Origin: a bacterium | Lineage (GTDB): Bacteria; Armatimonadota; Abditibacteriia; Abditibacteriales; Abditibacteriaceae | DNA length: 64,000 nt | Assembly: GCA_004172935.1 (NCBI GenBank) | Contig: SDZD01000001.1 | Span: forward strand, 238,635 to 302,634 | Direction: 5' to 3' | Part shown: one piece after another, positions 1-9,388 of the stretch | How the letters are laid out: each line of letters begins with the position of its first letter | How positions within the stretch are numbered: the stretch's first letter is position 1 | Position numbers and translations under genes: made by a program | Notes under the pieces: model-generated | Told to the model about the DNA's origin: nothing | Seen by the model: the letters and a program-made list of their open reading frames with translations, nothing else | The model's database searches: none

Positions 1-1432
1 GTTCGGCGTCGCCATGCCCGTGAGCATGTGCGCCATGATGCATCTCGTGATGCACGAGTTCGCGCATTTCGGCCATCGCGATGACGGGCAAAACGCGGCA
101 GAACAACAAGAAGCAAGTCAAGAACAAGCCGAATGTACCGATGTACTGCGCCCAGTCCCAGCCAGTCGGGGTGTAGCCATGCCAGGTCGAGGGCAACATG
201 GTGCGGGTTAGCGAAACCACGATGATGACCCAGCGCTCAAGCCACATACCGATGGAAAGAACGACGGAGATAAAGTACAGCCAGACGAGGTTCGTGCGAA
301 TTTTGCGGAACCACAGCAATTGCGGCATGACCATGTTGCAGAACAGCAGCGACCAGTAGGACCAACCATAGGGGCCGAATGCGCGGTTCCACGCCATGAA
401 GCGCTCGTCAATGGAGCCGGAGTAATAAGCAGTCCACGCTTCCATGGCATAACCATAGGAAACGAAGATAGTTGTACATACCAAAATCTTCGCGCAGTTC
501 TCCAGGTGGCGCATCGTGATGAGGTCCTTCAAGTTGAAGATTTCACGAAGCGGAATCGCCAGGATAAGCACCATAGCGAAACCACCCACGAGAGCGCCCG
601 CCACGAAGTAAGGTGGGAACACCGTCGCGTGCCAGCCGGGAACCTGCGAAAATGCGAAGTCGAACGAGATGGTCGAGTGAACCGACAAAACCAGAGGTGT
701 CGAGATACCGGCCAAGATCAGGTAGACCGCCATGTAGCGGTGCCAGTGCTGGTTCGAGCCGCGCCAGCCCAGCGATGCGATACCGTAGGCTTTTTTCACG
801 AGCGGACGGACAGCGCGGTCGCGCAGCGTGGCCAAATCGGGGATGAGACCGACGTACCAGAACAAGATGGAAACCGTCGCGTAGGTCGAAACCGCGAACA
901 CGTCCCATTCCAGCGGTGAGCGGAACTGCGGCCACATGCCCATCGAGTTGGGCAAGGGGAACAACCAGTAAGCGTACTGGTGGCGTCCGACGTGAGACAA
1001 AACGAACAGACCCGCGCAGAAAACGGCGAAGATCGTCATCGCTTCAGCGAATCGGTTAATCGAAGTTCGCCAGTTCTGGTGAACCAGCAACAAGATAGCG
1101 GAGATGAGGGTTCCCGCGTGGCCGATACCGATCCACCACACGAAGTTGATAATGTCAAAACCCCAACCGACTGAGTTGTTGATGCCCCACAAACCGACGC
1201 CCATCACGACGATGCCAACGACGGCAACAGCCATGACGCCGAGCAAAAGGAGCGCGAACAAGAGGAAGGCGACCCAGCCTGGACGCAAGCGGTCGCGCAA
1301 CACGGCGTCCGACACCTTTTGGGTGACGGTCGCGAGCGTGTTGCCTTTGCCGACGACATCAAATGTTTCGTCAGCGTCCACGACGGGGGATGGCAACCGT
1401 CGGGAAATTTCGCGTGGTGTGATTACGGCCAT
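1..1432 (-). CDS. actC: Alternative complex III subunit ActC (NrfD-like quinol-oxidizing membrane subunit), 3'-truncated by window edge
   Basis: ActC is the polytopic NrfD/PsrC-family membrane subunit of alternative complex III. It oxidizes menaquinol or ubiquinol and passes electrons towards cytochrome c or the terminal oxidase. The reading frame starts with ATG at 1430-1432 (MAVITPREISRRLPSPV) and stays open to the left edge, giving at least 477 residues with about ten hydrophobic segments (for example LLLFALLLLGVMAVAVVGIV and the INFVWWIGIGHAGTLISAIL region, a typical NrfD signature). The last visible residues are histidine-rich (MRELVHHEMHHGAHAHGHG). It follows actB by 34 bp on the same strand, so it is the third act gene; actD-F would be expected beyond the window. 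The stop codon is not visible. Family assignment is firm; the exact C-terminus is unknown. Confidence 0.93.
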   Translation of the reverse strand, partial: MAVITPREISRRLPSPVVDADETFDVVGKGNTLATVTQKVSDAVLRDRLRPGWVAFLLFALLLLGVMAVAVVGIVVMGVGLWGINNSVGWGFDIINFVWWIGIGHAGTLISAILLLVHQNWRTSINRFAEAMTIFAVFCAGLFVLSHVGRHQYAYWLFPLPNSMGMWPQFRSPLEWDVFAVSTYATVSILFWYVGLIPDLATLRDRAVRPLVKKAYGIASLGWRGSNQHWHRYMAVYLILAGISTPLVLSVHSTISFDFAFSQVPGWHATVFPPYFVAGALVGGFAMVLILAIPLREIFNLKDLITMRHLENCAKILVCTTIFVSYGYAMEAWTAYYSGSIDERFMAWNRAFGPYGWSYWSLLFCNMVMPQLLWFRKIRTNLVWLYFISVVLSIGMWLERWVIIVVSLTRTMLPSTWHGYTPTGWDWAQYIGTFGLFLTCFLLFCRVLPVIAMAEMRELVHHEMHHGAHAHGHGDAE

Positions 1433-1466
1433 AATTCAAAGCGAACCTTGGTCGCTCGTAGGTTTA

Positions 1467-4400
1467 TTAGTGCGCTCCTCCATGTGCTGGGGTGCCTTCT
1501 TTAGCGGCGCCCGCTTCGTGCGAAGCGCCTGCGTGTTCGCCGCCACCATGTTCTCCGCCTTCGCCATGACCTTCTTCAACTTCGCCTTCGAGGGTGGCTG
1601 GTTTCTGGTCGGGGATGTCTGCGAGAGCAGGGTTTGGGTTTTTAAAGCGCGCCATGTACGTCACGCGCGGCATTGTGTTGTATTCGGTCAGGATGCCGAA
1701 GGTGAACGGACCACGCTTCAGGTTGGAAACCTTGGCGTTAGGATCGTTGATGTCACCGAACGACAGAGCATCGGTCGGGCAGGACTGCTGACACGCAACC
1801 ACGATTTCGCCGTCGCGCACGTCGCGGTTGCCTTCTTTGGTGGCTTGCCACTTGGCCGCGTTGACGCGCTGCACACAGAAGGTGCATTTTTCCATCACAC
1901 CACGAGAGCGAACCGTCACATTCGGGTTCGCCATCAATTCGATGACGGGCGTCTGCTGGTCGGAGTACTGCAAGAAGTTGAAGCGGCGCACTTTGTACGG
2001 GCAGTTGTTCTCGCAGTATTTGGTGCCGACGCAACGGTTATAAACCTGCTCGTTGATTCCTTCGGGCGAGTTCATTGTCGCGTTGAACGGACAAACCGGA
2101 GCGCACGGCGCTTTTTCGCAGTGCTGGCAGTACATCGGCTCGAAATAGGTCTCTGGATTTTCGTAAGACCCACGATAGTAGGTGTCGATACGCATCCAGT
2201 GCATTTCGCGCCCCATGAGAACCTGGTCTTTACCGACCGTCGCCGAGTTGTTTTCGCTCTGGCAGGCGATAACGCAAGCGTTGCAACCGATACACGATTG
2301 CAAGTCCACGCTCATTCCCCATTGCTGAGTAACGTGGTTGCGCTTTTCCTTAGCCGCTTGCGCCTCGGCATCGCGTTCGACGGAAGCATCGCGATAAGGC
2401 GTGAGAGCTAGATAGTCGGAATCGCGCGGGTAGAACGAGGGGTTGCCTTCCAGTTCACGGTTGGCTTGCAAACGATCTGCGCCGTGAGCCACTTTGGCAA
2501 CGGCTGCGCGGATTTCGGGTGGGTTAAGCGGATAGGCCAGAGGAACGCCGATTTTATCGTGAATCGATGTCGGCAGTTTTCCGGCTTTGAATTCTTCGAA
2601 TGTACCAACGCGGATAACGTCTCGTCCCTGAGTGCCGTCCATATCCAACTCGGCGGTGTCAGGCGTGAGAACGTTGTTGATGAGCTTGGTCTTGGCGTCG
2701 TTTGAATACATCCAAGTGCCATCCTGCCACGTTGTCTCTTTACCCTTGGGCGCAATCAGGTTGTGCTGCGTCATGGTGGCGATTCTGTAAATGCCACCAG
2801 TCGGCTTGATGTTTTTAACATCGGTTGCAACAAACCAACTGCCATCAGCGGGGCGGACAAGGTTGGCGTTAAAGCCAGTGCCCGTACCGATTTTGCCGGT
2901 TTGGCGACGACCATAGCCGAGGTGAAGAGTTATCACGTTATCGGGTTGGCCGGGCAGCATATAGATAGCGCCAGTAACGCTCTGCCCGTTCAGGGTGAGA
3001 GTCACTTCTTGGTCGGTGTTCCACTTATTCTCGTGCGCCGTGTTCGGCGAAACGAAGAATGCGTTGTCCCAGGTGATGCGCGAGTAGGCTTTGGGAAGCT
3101 CCTGCAACCAAGCGTTGTTGTTGAAACGGCCATCCCACAGAGTTGGGTCGGGGCGGAAGTTGACTTCCAGACCGCTTGCAACTGGCGTAACTGCAGGCAA
3201 GGTGAGAGGCTGCAAAGCAACACCCGTGACTTGGGCTTGCGTACCGTCGATCAAACCTTGGTGAACGATGCGCTGCCATTGGCGGTCGAATGCCAAATTC
3301 GTCTGGCCTTCCTGCAGGCGAGTCGCGGGGGTGCGAGTCAATTGCTGCTGGTAGTAGCCACGAATGATGTCGTAGTCCGAAACGTTCTGGCGGCCCAACA
3401 TGGCGGAGAACAGTTCGTTCGGGGTACGCGCGGACTCGTACAAAGGCTGGATAATCGGCTGGATGATGGAAACCGTGCCATCAATAGCACGGGCATCGCC
3501 CCACGATTCCAAATAATGAGCCATCGGAACGTGCCAATCGCACAGCACCGAAGTCTCATCCTTGTATGGTCCCATGTGGAACTTGAGCGGCACTTTCGCA
3601 AACGCCTTCTCGAAGCCCAAAGCCAATGGAGTGGTGTAAGCCGGGTTGGTGTCGATAACAATCGCCGTGGTAACGCGGTTAGCGTTCATATCGGCGATGA
3701 GTTCGCGCAAGCCCGTCTCGTGCCGAACGGGGTTGCCCTCAATAGGATCGTGGTAGGAAACCGCGCTGGTTGCACCAACCGAACCGAGGGTCGAGTTGAT
3801 GGCGTGAGCGAGGGCGTGAACCGCCGCTGGCTGGTGCGCACCCGCGCAAACCAGAGCGCGTCCACGCTTCGATTTCAGGTCATCGGCGATAACCGTGATC
3901 CATTTCTGCGTGTTGGCGTCAACTTCGCCAGTAACTCCCGCAACGCCAACAGCTGCTGCTAATGCGCGAGCAATGCCATCGACTTGAGCGGCTTTAACCG
4001 GGAAACGGTGGTCGGCCTGAGCGCCTGTCGTTGTTGGAGTGGACTCGACAACATACAAGCGGTTCATGGTGGCCGATGCCGCGTCTTTGGCCTTGCCTGT
4101 TTCGTCGGTCATGCGACGCCCGGAGATGAACTCGCGAGCGTGAGCGATGTGGCCTGGTTCTTCAAGCAAGAAGTCGCAGTCGAGCGAAACGATAACGTCG
4201 GCGCGGTCGAAGTGGTAAAGCGTGTGAACGTCTTTGCCATATGCTGCCAATGCACCCAAACGCACATTGTCGCGGTTAATGGCTTCGTACGAAACCCACT
4301 TCATCTCCGGCAGCGCGGCTTTCATTTCCGCGATCAGCGACAGAGTGGAAGGCGATGTGATGGTGCCCGTCAACAACGCCAGGCCAGCCCCCTTAGTAGC

Positions 4401-4988
4401 ACGCGCTTTCTGGAACTCGGTGTTGAGGACGCCTGCCAAGTCGCTCCAACTGGAGGTGCTACCCGCAAGCCGAATATCGGTCGAGCGGTCGGGGTCGTAC
4501 ATATCGAGAATCGACGCTTGCGCCCACGCATCGGTACGTCCGCGCGAGACGGGGTGATCGGGGTTGCCTTCGACTTTGGTGGGACGCCCCTCGCTGGCTT
4601 CGGCGAGCAGACCCAGCGCATAGCCCATGAATGGCATCGCCGTCGCGTAATAAAGCGGAATGCCCGCGACCGTTTCTTCGGGCGCCTTCACGTAAGGAAC
4701 AATTTTTTCCTGCGGCTGGAAAGCGCATCCCGAAAGACCGGCGAGTGCCAGGGCGGCGCCCATCAGCTTCACGAAGTCGCGGCGTGGCAGCGGTGCCCAA
4801 TCGCGCGGCGCAATGGGGAACTCGCGGCGCAGCATTTCGGGAAAATCAGGATCGCCCGCGACTTCTTCCAACGAGCGCCAGTACTCCTGGCCGCGCTTGG
4901 AGGCCAGCTTTTCGCGCACTTTTTGAACGTCGAGCTGCTTTTCTTCGAGTGGTTTTCCGCTGTTATCGGAAATCTGAATCAAGTTCAT
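1467..4988 (-). CDS. actB: Alternative complex III subunit ActB (molybdopterin-oxidoreductase-like/iron-sulfur fusion)
   Basis: This is the large periplasmic iron-sulfur subunit of alternative complex III, relaying electrons between quinol and cytochrome c subunits. The N-terminus has a Tat-like motif (LPRRDFVKLMG, residues about 67-77) followed by ALAGLSGC, which could be lipidated. Residues about 90-780 resemble a molybdopterin oxidoreductase domain; in known ActB this half carries no molybdenum cofactor. The C-terminal part is a ferredoxin-type module with four cysteine clusters (CIGCNACVIAC, CQHCEKAPCAPVC, CVGTKYCENNC, CTFCVQ...CQQSC). The extreme C-terminus is rich in His, Gly and Glu. 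I chose ATG at 4988 (MNLIQISDNS, 1173 aa) over an in-frame TTG at 5063, because it leaves an 86-bp gap after actA and gives a normal N-terminus; no strong Shine-Dalgarno is visible at either. It sits between actA and actC in one operon. Confidence 0.94.
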   Translation of the reverse strand: MNLIQISDNSGKPLEEKQLDVQKVREKLASKRGQEYWRSLEEVAGDPDFPEMLRREFPIAPRDWAPLPRRDFVKLMGAALALAGLSGCAFQPQEKIVPYVKAPEETVAGIPLYYATAMPFMGYALGLLAEASEGRPTKVEGNPDHPVSRGRTDAWAQASILDMYDPDRSTDIRLAGSTSSWSDLAGVLNTEFQKARATKGAGLALLTGTITSPSTLSLIAEMKAALPEMKWVSYEAINRDNVRLGALAAYGKDVHTLYHFDRADVIVSLDCDFLLEEPGHIAHAREFISGRRMTDETGKAKDAASATMNRLYVVESTPTTTGAQADHRFPVKAAQVDGIARALAAAVGVAGVTGEVDANTQKWITVIADDLKSKRGRALVCAGAHQPAAVHALAHAINSTLGSVGATSAVSYHDPIEGNPVRHETGLRELIADMNANRVTTAIVIDTNPAYTTPLALGFEKAFAKVPLKFHMGPYKDETSVLCDWHVPMAHYLESWGDARAIDGTVSIIQPIIQPLYESARTPNELFSAMLGRQNVSDYDIIRGYYQQQLTRTPATRLQEGQTNLAFDRQWQRIVHQGLIDGTQAQVTGVALQPLTLPAVTPVASGLEVNFRPDPTLWDGRFNNNAWLQELPKAYSRITWDNAFFVSPNTAHENKWNTDQEVTLTLNGQSVTGAIYMLPGQPDNVITLHLGYGRRQTGKIGTGTGFNANLVRPADGSWFVATDVKNIKPTGGIYRIATMTQHNLIAPKGKETTWQDGTWMYSNDAKTKLINNVLTPDTAELDMDGTQGRDVIRVGTFEEFKAGKLPTSIHDKIGVPLAYPLNPPEIRAAVAKVAHGADRLQANRELEGNPSFYPRDSDYLALTPYRDASVERDAEAQAAKEKRNHVTQQWGMSVDLQSCIGCNACVIACQSENNSATVGKDQVLMGREMHWMRIDTYYRGSYENPETYFEPMYCQHCEKAPCAPVCPFNATMNSPEGINEQVYNRCVGTKYCENNCPYKVRRFNFLQYSDQQTPVIELMANPNVTVRSRGVMEKCTFCVQRVNAAKWQATKEGNRDVRDGEIVVACQQSCPTDALSFGDINDPNAKVSNLKRGPFTFGILTEYNTMPRVTYMARFKNPNPALADIPDQKPATLEGEVEEGHGEGGEHGGGEHAGASHEAGAAKEGTPAHGGAH

Positions 4989-5074
4989 TTGGACAAGGTT
5001 GGTTTCGGTGGTTGGGTGGTCAGGTTGGTTGTCAGAGTGGCGAACCACGGGGCAACCAAACAACCGAGCAACCT

Positions 5075-5764
5075 TTAGTGGTGGCAGGTGTAGCAGTCGG
5101 TCAGATAACGCTCGTGCGCGATCTTGTAGTTTTTGACCAGTTTTCGGCCCAGCTCAATTTGAGTGAAGGGCTTGCCGGTATCGGGGTTGACACCAGCGTC
5201 CGAAGCTTTCCAGCCCATCGTCCACACCGCTTCCTTGGGTCGCAAGAATTTTTCGGGGTGACGGTGGCAATCCAAGCACCATTGCATCGACATGGTGTGA
5301 ACCTTCATCGCAAGCGGCGCTTGATCGATTCGACCGTGACATGTTTCGCAACCGACGCCCTTGTTAACGTGCGTCGAGTGGTTGAAGAACACGAAGTCCG
5401 GCAAGTCGTGGACACGGTTCCAGTTGATGGGCTGACCCGATATGTAGCTGGCGCGAACAGGCGCCAGTTCCGGTGAGTCAGACCAAATCTGGGAGTGACA
5501 CGACATACAGGTATGCGTATCGGGCATACCCGCTGAAGTCGATTTCTCTACAGCCGTATGGCAGTAGCGGCAGTCGATGCCGTCGTCCAGCACATGGTGC
5601 TTGTGAGAGAACTGCACCGGCTGTTCGATGGGTTTATAGACCTGATAGCCATAGGTCATGTTGATGGCATACCCGACCCCGATGAGGCCTGGAATACCCA
5701 GAACGCCGCTCACAATTGACACTTTAGCAATCGTGTTGCTCGACGGATGAAACAGTTGCGCCAT
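5075..5764 (-). CDS. actA: Alternative complex III pentaheme cytochrome c subunit ActA
   Basis: This 229-residue protein is a multiheme cytochrome c that accepts electrons from ActB. It has an uncleaved-looking N-terminal membrane segment (residues about 13-38) followed by a periplasmic part. Five CxxCH heme-binding motifs are visible: CRYCH (65-69), CMSCH (86-90), CETCH (139-143), CLDCH (163-167) and CYTCH (224-228). Five hemes match known ActA. Several isolated histidines (HKHH at 54-57, NHSTH near 129-132, HTM near 156) are plausible distal ligands. The start is 19 bp after the end of the ctaA-ctaB fusion, so the genes are probably co-transcribed. Confidence 0.95.
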   Translation of the reverse strand: MAQLFHPSSNTIAKVSIVSGVLGIPGLIGVGYAINMTYGYQVYKPIEQPVQFSHKHHVLDDGIDCRYCHTAVEKSTSAGMPDTHTCMSCHSQIWSDSPELAPVRASYISGQPINWNRVHDLPDFVFFNHSTHVNKGVGCETCHGRIDQAPLAMKVHTMSMQWCLDCHRHPEKFLRPKEAVWTMGWKASDAGVNPDTGKPFTQIELGRKLVKNYKIAHERYLTDCYTCHH

Positions 5765-5783
5765 GTAACAGCAATACCTTTCT

Positions 5784-7811
5784 TTAAGACAACGCCTGCG
5801 GTTTAGAAACTAGCGATCCAAACCATCTTAACACGATGTCCAGATGTTTCGGGAACTTCAAGAAGTAGAAGACCGCCGACACACTGAACACAATGAGAAA
5901 TTCTATCCAGCGCCCCGATTGGTCAATAGCCAACGCGAGGAACAGCAATGCCAGATAGATCATCGAATAATGAAATAACGACGATGCGCGGGGCCGATCA
6001 ATTTGTTGATAGAGCCGTACGCACCCCCGAACTAACGCCAAATTTAGCCCCAAAACGACAAGGCCATATCCAGGACCTGCGCCCATGAACAGCGGCGCAA
6101 ACGAACACGCGATAGTCACAATCGCATACAACCCGATTTGTGACACCGTATAACGGTCGCCTTTAACGACAGGCAACATGGGAACACCTGCTTTGGCATA
6201 GTCATCTTTAATAAGAATCGCCAAAGCCCAGAAGTGAACTGGTGTCCACACAAACACGAGGGCAAACGTCACCCACGCCAATAAGGAGAGTTCTCCCGAC
6301 GCCGCTGCAAAGCCAACCAGAGGAGGAAATGCCCCTGCTGCGCCGCCAATTACGATATTGCTCCACGTATGCCGTTTCAACAATAGCGTATAAACGTTGA
6401 CATATACGACCAGTCCCGCCAAGGCCAAAGTAGCCGCTAATAGGTTGGAACTGCCCCATAAAATCCCAAATGAAAACGCCTCCAACGCAAAAGCGAACCA
6501 AAGCGCAGTGCGAGGATGTACCTTTTCCGTGACGGTCGGGCGCGAAGCCGTGCGTTCCATACGCACGTCCAAGTCGCGTTCGCACACCATATTGATGGCA
6601 TTCGAGGCTCCAGCCGCCGCATAAAGTCCGGCTCCCGTCGCAACCAGAAGCCACAAACCCTGCAAGAATGATTGGCCCGGCCAGCCCCCAGCCGCTATGA
6701 ACACTCCCGTCAGGGTGGTGAACAAAAGCAGGGAAATCACACGGGGTTTGGTAAGCGCCACAAAGTCTTTGAGCGCAGGTTTAGCTCCGGCCAACACGGC
6801 ATGAGGGATGTGCTCGGTTTCGACCTGACGCACGCCCTCGGCCAACGCCGCCGCACTCAAAAGCACGAGAACGAGCCACAAAACGTCGGCACCAAGGTTA
6901 TGCAACACCTGCATCCAGATGGGCGCAAGCAAACCGACGTTGAAGAGGCCAATCACCATTTGCAAGCCCAGCGCAAACCAAACGCCGAGAGTGAAGCGGC
7001 GAGTTTGAGGCGAAGGACGCAAATGATTGAGCAAGCCCGCCGCGAGGCACAGCACCATCACAACAACAACCGCTGTGTATGGGTGCATGGGGCGCGCCTT
7101 CATCACGGTGTTAGCCGTGGGCAGAATGGCCTTCTGCATCACTTCGAGGTGATTTTCTGGCGGATAAAGCGTATCGCCCAACGCCGAAACAGACCCCGTA
7201 ACCGATAAACCGAGCGTGGCCAGCAAAGCGATAGCCGCCAATCCCAGCATTGGGCCTTGCCCGCGCAACTTCAATGGGCGGTTAGTCGCCCACCAAGCCG
7301 TCAGCGCAAAAGAGGCCGCGAGAAGCAGGGTATTGACCTGATGCCCAGCGAACCACTGCAAGCGTTCGGGTGCTTGCGAATAAGCAACCAGCCCAAGGTT
7401 GACGAGTTTTTTTCCGACCCACGATTCAACGAGCGTGAAAAAGAGCGCTGCCATCACGGCAAAGCGAACCGGGTGGCGACGTGGAAACGCACGAAACGCC
7501 CACACGATTTGAGCCAGTAGCAGAACGCCGAGCAACATCGTCGAGGCGCGGTGCGCGTATTCGATGAACGTTTTCACGTGTGCCCCCGACTTTACGGTGA
7601 AGGCACCGCCGCACGAAGGCCAGTCCACGCCGCACCCATCGCCCGAACCCGACGCACGCAGATACACGCCCCATAAAATGACGAGGACGGTATAAGCCAC
7701 CAAGAACCAACCATAGCGCGCGAAACGTTGCTGCGATTTAGTGGGCACCGGGTTGTCGAATTCAGCGTGCGCCTGAACAGCTTGGGGCGAACGCGAAGCG
7801 AATAGGGACAT
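5784..7811 (-). CDS. ctaA-ctaB: Fused heme A synthase (CtaA/Cox15) and protoheme IX farnesyltransferase (CtaB, heme O synthase)
   Basis: This is a 675-residue polytopic membrane protein that would carry out both steps from heme B to heme A for an aa3-type oxidase. Residues about 30-330 are CtaA: a Cys pair in GCGVDWPSCGG (C60, C67), EYAHR (H87), GHQVN (H157), and later H243 and H304 in the right places for heme-ligand histidines. Residues about 345-675 are the UbiA-family prenyltransferase CtaB, with the Asp-rich motif NMVCERDLDVRMERTASRP (407-425) and a second motif around IKDDYAKAGVPMLP. No stop or restart separates the halves. CtaA-CtaB fusions are known in several phyla; here the protein leads the act operon, linking oxidase cofactor synthesis to complex III expression. 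Confidence 0.93.
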   Translation of the reverse strand: MSLFASRSPQAVQAHAEFDNPVPTKSQQRFARYGWFLVAYTVLVILWGVYLRASGSGDGCGVDWPSCGGAFTVKSGAHVKTFIEYAHRASTMLLGVLLLAQIVWAFRAFPRRHPVRFAVMAALFFTLVESWVGKKLVNLGLVAYSQAPERLQWFAGHQVNTLLLAASFALTAWWATNRPLKLRGQGPMLGLAAIALLATLGLSVTGSVSALGDTLYPPENHLEVMQKAILPTANTVMKARPMHPYTAVVVVMVLCLAAGLLNHLRPSPQTRRFTLGVWFALGLQMVIGLFNVGLLAPIWMQVLHNLGADVLWLVLVLLSAAALAEGVRQVETEHIPHAVLAGAKPALKDFVALTKPRVISLLLFTTLTGVFIAAGGWPGQSFLQGLWLLVATGAGLYAAAGASNAINMVCERDLDVRMERTASRPTVTEKVHPRTALWFAFALEAFSFGILWGSSNLLAATLALAGLVVYVNVYTLLLKRHTWSNIVIGGAAGAFPPLVGFAAASGELSLLAWVTFALVFVWTPVHFWALAILIKDDYAKAGVPMLPVVKGDRYTVSQIGLYAIVTIACSFAPLFMGAGPGYGLVVLGLNLALVRGCVRLYQQIDRPRASSLFHYSMIYLALLFLALAIDQSGRWIEFLIVFSVSAVFYFLKFPKHLDIVLRWFGSLVSKPQALS

Positions 7812-7831
7812 AAGAAAATGTTTCGGTTGCT

Positions 7832-7854
7832 CTCCGCAGAGACACTGCGGGGAG
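7832..7854 (-). promoter_or_regulatory. Hairpin in the 5' leader of the cta-act operon
   Basis: CTCCGCAG at 7832-7839 can pair with CTGCGGGGAG at 7845-7854, with a two-base bulge and a five-base loop. It lies 21-43 bp upstream of the ctaA-ctaB start codon, in the transcribed leader. There is no T-tract, so a translation or mRNA-stability role is more likely than termination. No known riboswitch consensus was recognised. Confidence 0.35.
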
Positions 7855-7875
7855 ATTGTCGGGAACTGAGGGCAG

Positions 7876-7988
7876 TTTAGGCGCTTCGACTAACTCCCAA
7901 ATATACGATTTCTAATCTATTGCATAAAGGTCGGAATTGGCGATTGCTCATTACACCAGTTCATTCCAGACCATAATAGGCGCCTAAA
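7876..7988. repeat. Spaced 9-bp inverted repeat in the divergent promoter region
   Basis: TTTAGGCGC at 7876-7884 and GCGCCTAAA at 7980-7988 are perfect inverted copies about 95 bp apart. They lie between the divergent cta-act operon and the SRPBCC gene. The spacing is too long for a simple operator but could suit looping by a dimeric or tetrameric regulator. It may also be chance. Confidence 0.3.
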
Positions 7989-8059
7989 CCACCGATCAAC
8001 ACATTCGCAAAGTTACAATAAGCTTGCTCTATAAGGCAAGTTTTGAAGGTAAATCCCCT

Positions 8060-8515
8060 ATGAAACGTATCGAACTCGAAAGCCTAATCAATGCTCCCAT
8101 CGAGCAGTGTTTTGATGCTGCGCGCGACATCGGTTTGCACGTTCGACTGGCGAGCCGGACACGCGAACGGGCCATCGCGGGGCGAGTGAAGGGCTTAATC
8201 GGCCCCGGTGAGTGGGTCACGTTCTCTGCCGTTCATTTCGGGATTCGGCTGCAACTTACGGCACATATCGCCGAATTTAATGCCCCACACCTGTTCGCCG
8301 ACGAACAAATACGCGGCCCCTTCGCGTATTTGAAGCACACCCACATCTTTGAGGCACATTCCGTTCATCAAACCTTGATGCGCGATGTCATAGAATTCAG
8401 GGCACCTTTTGGAATTTTCGGACGCATGGCCGAACCCGTGGTCGCGTGGCACTTGCGCCGCTTCCTGAAACAACGCGCGCAGGGAATGAACAAGTTTTTA
8501 ACGACCAACCAGTAA
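8060..8515 (+). CDS. SRPBCC/START-fold ligand-binding family protein
   Basis: This 151-residue soluble protein looks like a cyclase/dehydrase-type SRPBCC (Bet v1-like) domain covering the whole chain. The N-terminal strand reads IELESLINAPIEQCFDAARD, the usual opening of this fold, and the C-terminal helix is MAEPVVAWHLRRFLKQRAQGMNKFL. Such proteins bind hydrophobic ligands in a central cavity; no specific ligand can be deduced. ATG 8060 is preferred over an upstream in-frame TTG at 8024 because the domain begins at MKRIELES and a GAAGG lies about 10 bases upstream. It stands alone between the divergent cta operon and the TetR cluster. Confidence 0.8.
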   Translation: MKRIELESLINAPIEQCFDAARDIGLHVRLASRTRERAIAGRVKGLIGPGEWVTFSAVHFGIRLQLTAHIAEFNAPHLFADEQIRGPFAYLKHTHIFEAHSVHQTLMRDVIEFRAPFGIFGRMAEPVVAWHLRRFLKQRAQGMNKFLTTNQ

Positions 8516-8624
8516 CTTACCCCTCCCCTACCCTTTCGGCCTTCCATTTATGCGGACTGCTGTCGGCGACTGGTCTCATAATGGCAACCTTGAGAATCTC
8601 CCTATAAAAATTTCGTTACACCCC

Positions 8625-8654
8625 TTGCATTTAATTAACACCGTTAATTAAAAT
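8625..8654 (+). promoter_or_regulatory. tetR promoter with perfect palindromic operator
   Basis: A -35-like TTGCAT (8625-8630) and a -10-like TAAAAT (8649-8654) are 18 bp apart. The spacer contains a perfect inverted repeat: TTAATTAAC at 8631-8639, ACC, then GTTAATTAA at 8643-8651. An operator buried between the promoter elements is the classic arrangement for autorepression by a TetR dimer. The right-hand 17 bp (TTAACACCGTTAATTAA, 8635-8651) recur with a few changes at 9738 and 10163. Confidence 0.75.
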
Positions 8655-8667
8655 AAGATGCAACGCA

Positions 8668-9354
8668 ATGGGAACATCATCAACGCCATCACGCTCGACC
8701 CGCCCCCGTGAGAAGTCACGTTCGCGGGATAACGCCGAAAAACAGGAACTGCGCGCCTCTATTTTACGCGCTGCGTCCGAAGAATTTTTAGGGCATGGCT
8801 ACGAAGGCTTCTCGTTGCGCCGCGTCGCGGAGCGCGTCGGCTACACCCCGACAACCATCTATCTTTATTTTCGCGATAAAGACGAACTGCTGTTTGAGAC
8901 GGCGCGCGATGGCTTCGTTGCCTTCGATGCCACCATTCAAGCAGCCGCAACTCAGTCCGACCCGCGCGAACGTTTGCGCGCGCTGGGTCGAGCTTACTTC
9001 GAATTTGGGGTGAACAACGCTGCGCATTATCGGCTGATGTTCATGCAACGCGCCGACTTCCTGCTGCCTCGGTTGGTTGGCACTGCTGCCAGTGAAGAAC
9101 TCCATGCCGCTGCCCTGCTCGACCCCGATTCGGCTCACCGCGTCATCGCCCAAGACCTTTTAGTAGGAGCTGTGCGCGATGGCATTGAGGCGGGCCTATT
9201 TCGCGCTGGGGAACCTATCGCCAAAGCCGACGCGCTGTGGGCGGGTATTCATGGCCTCACCGCTCTGGCGCTCAGTCCGCTGATGTCGCCCGAACACGCC
9301 CGCTCCGTCGCCGACGAACTGCTCGACACCCTTATCCGAGGGCTGGAGCCATAA
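8668..9354 (+). CDS. TetR/AcrR-family transcriptional repressor
   Basis: This is a 228-residue regulator. The N-terminal DNA-binding domain covers residues about 27-75; the helix-turn-helix is FSLRRVAERVGYTPTTIYLYF, preceded by a basic Ser/Arg/Pro-rich tail of about 25 residues. The C-terminal ligand/dimerization domain (residues 85-228) contains LWAGIHGLTALAL, the signature of the TetR_C WHG-type domain. The start at 8668 lies 16 bp after the palindrome 8631-8651, so autoregulation is likely. Downstream genes on the same strand carry related 17-bp sites, making them candidate targets. The effector cannot be predicted. Confidence 0.93.
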   Translation: MGTSSTPSRSTRPREKSRSRDNAEKQELRASILRAASEEFLGHGYEGFSLRRVAERVGYTPTTIYLYFRDKDELLFETARDGFVAFDATIQAAATQSDPRERLRALGRAYFEFGVNNAAHYRLMFMQRADFLLPRLVGTAASEELHAAALLDPDSAHRVIAQDLLVGAVRDGIEAGLFRAGEPIAKADALWAGIHGLTALALSPLMSPEHARSVADELLDTLIRGLEP

Positions 9355-9388
9355 AACAAACATTCATGACAGAAGGGAGAGATCAACA

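Noticed and set aside
1104..5078. Three long plus-strand reading frames (about 435, 399 and 364 codons) opposite actB/actC
   Set aside because: They run antisense to well-conserved act genes and their translations show no family features; the open frames follow from the codon bias of the real genes.
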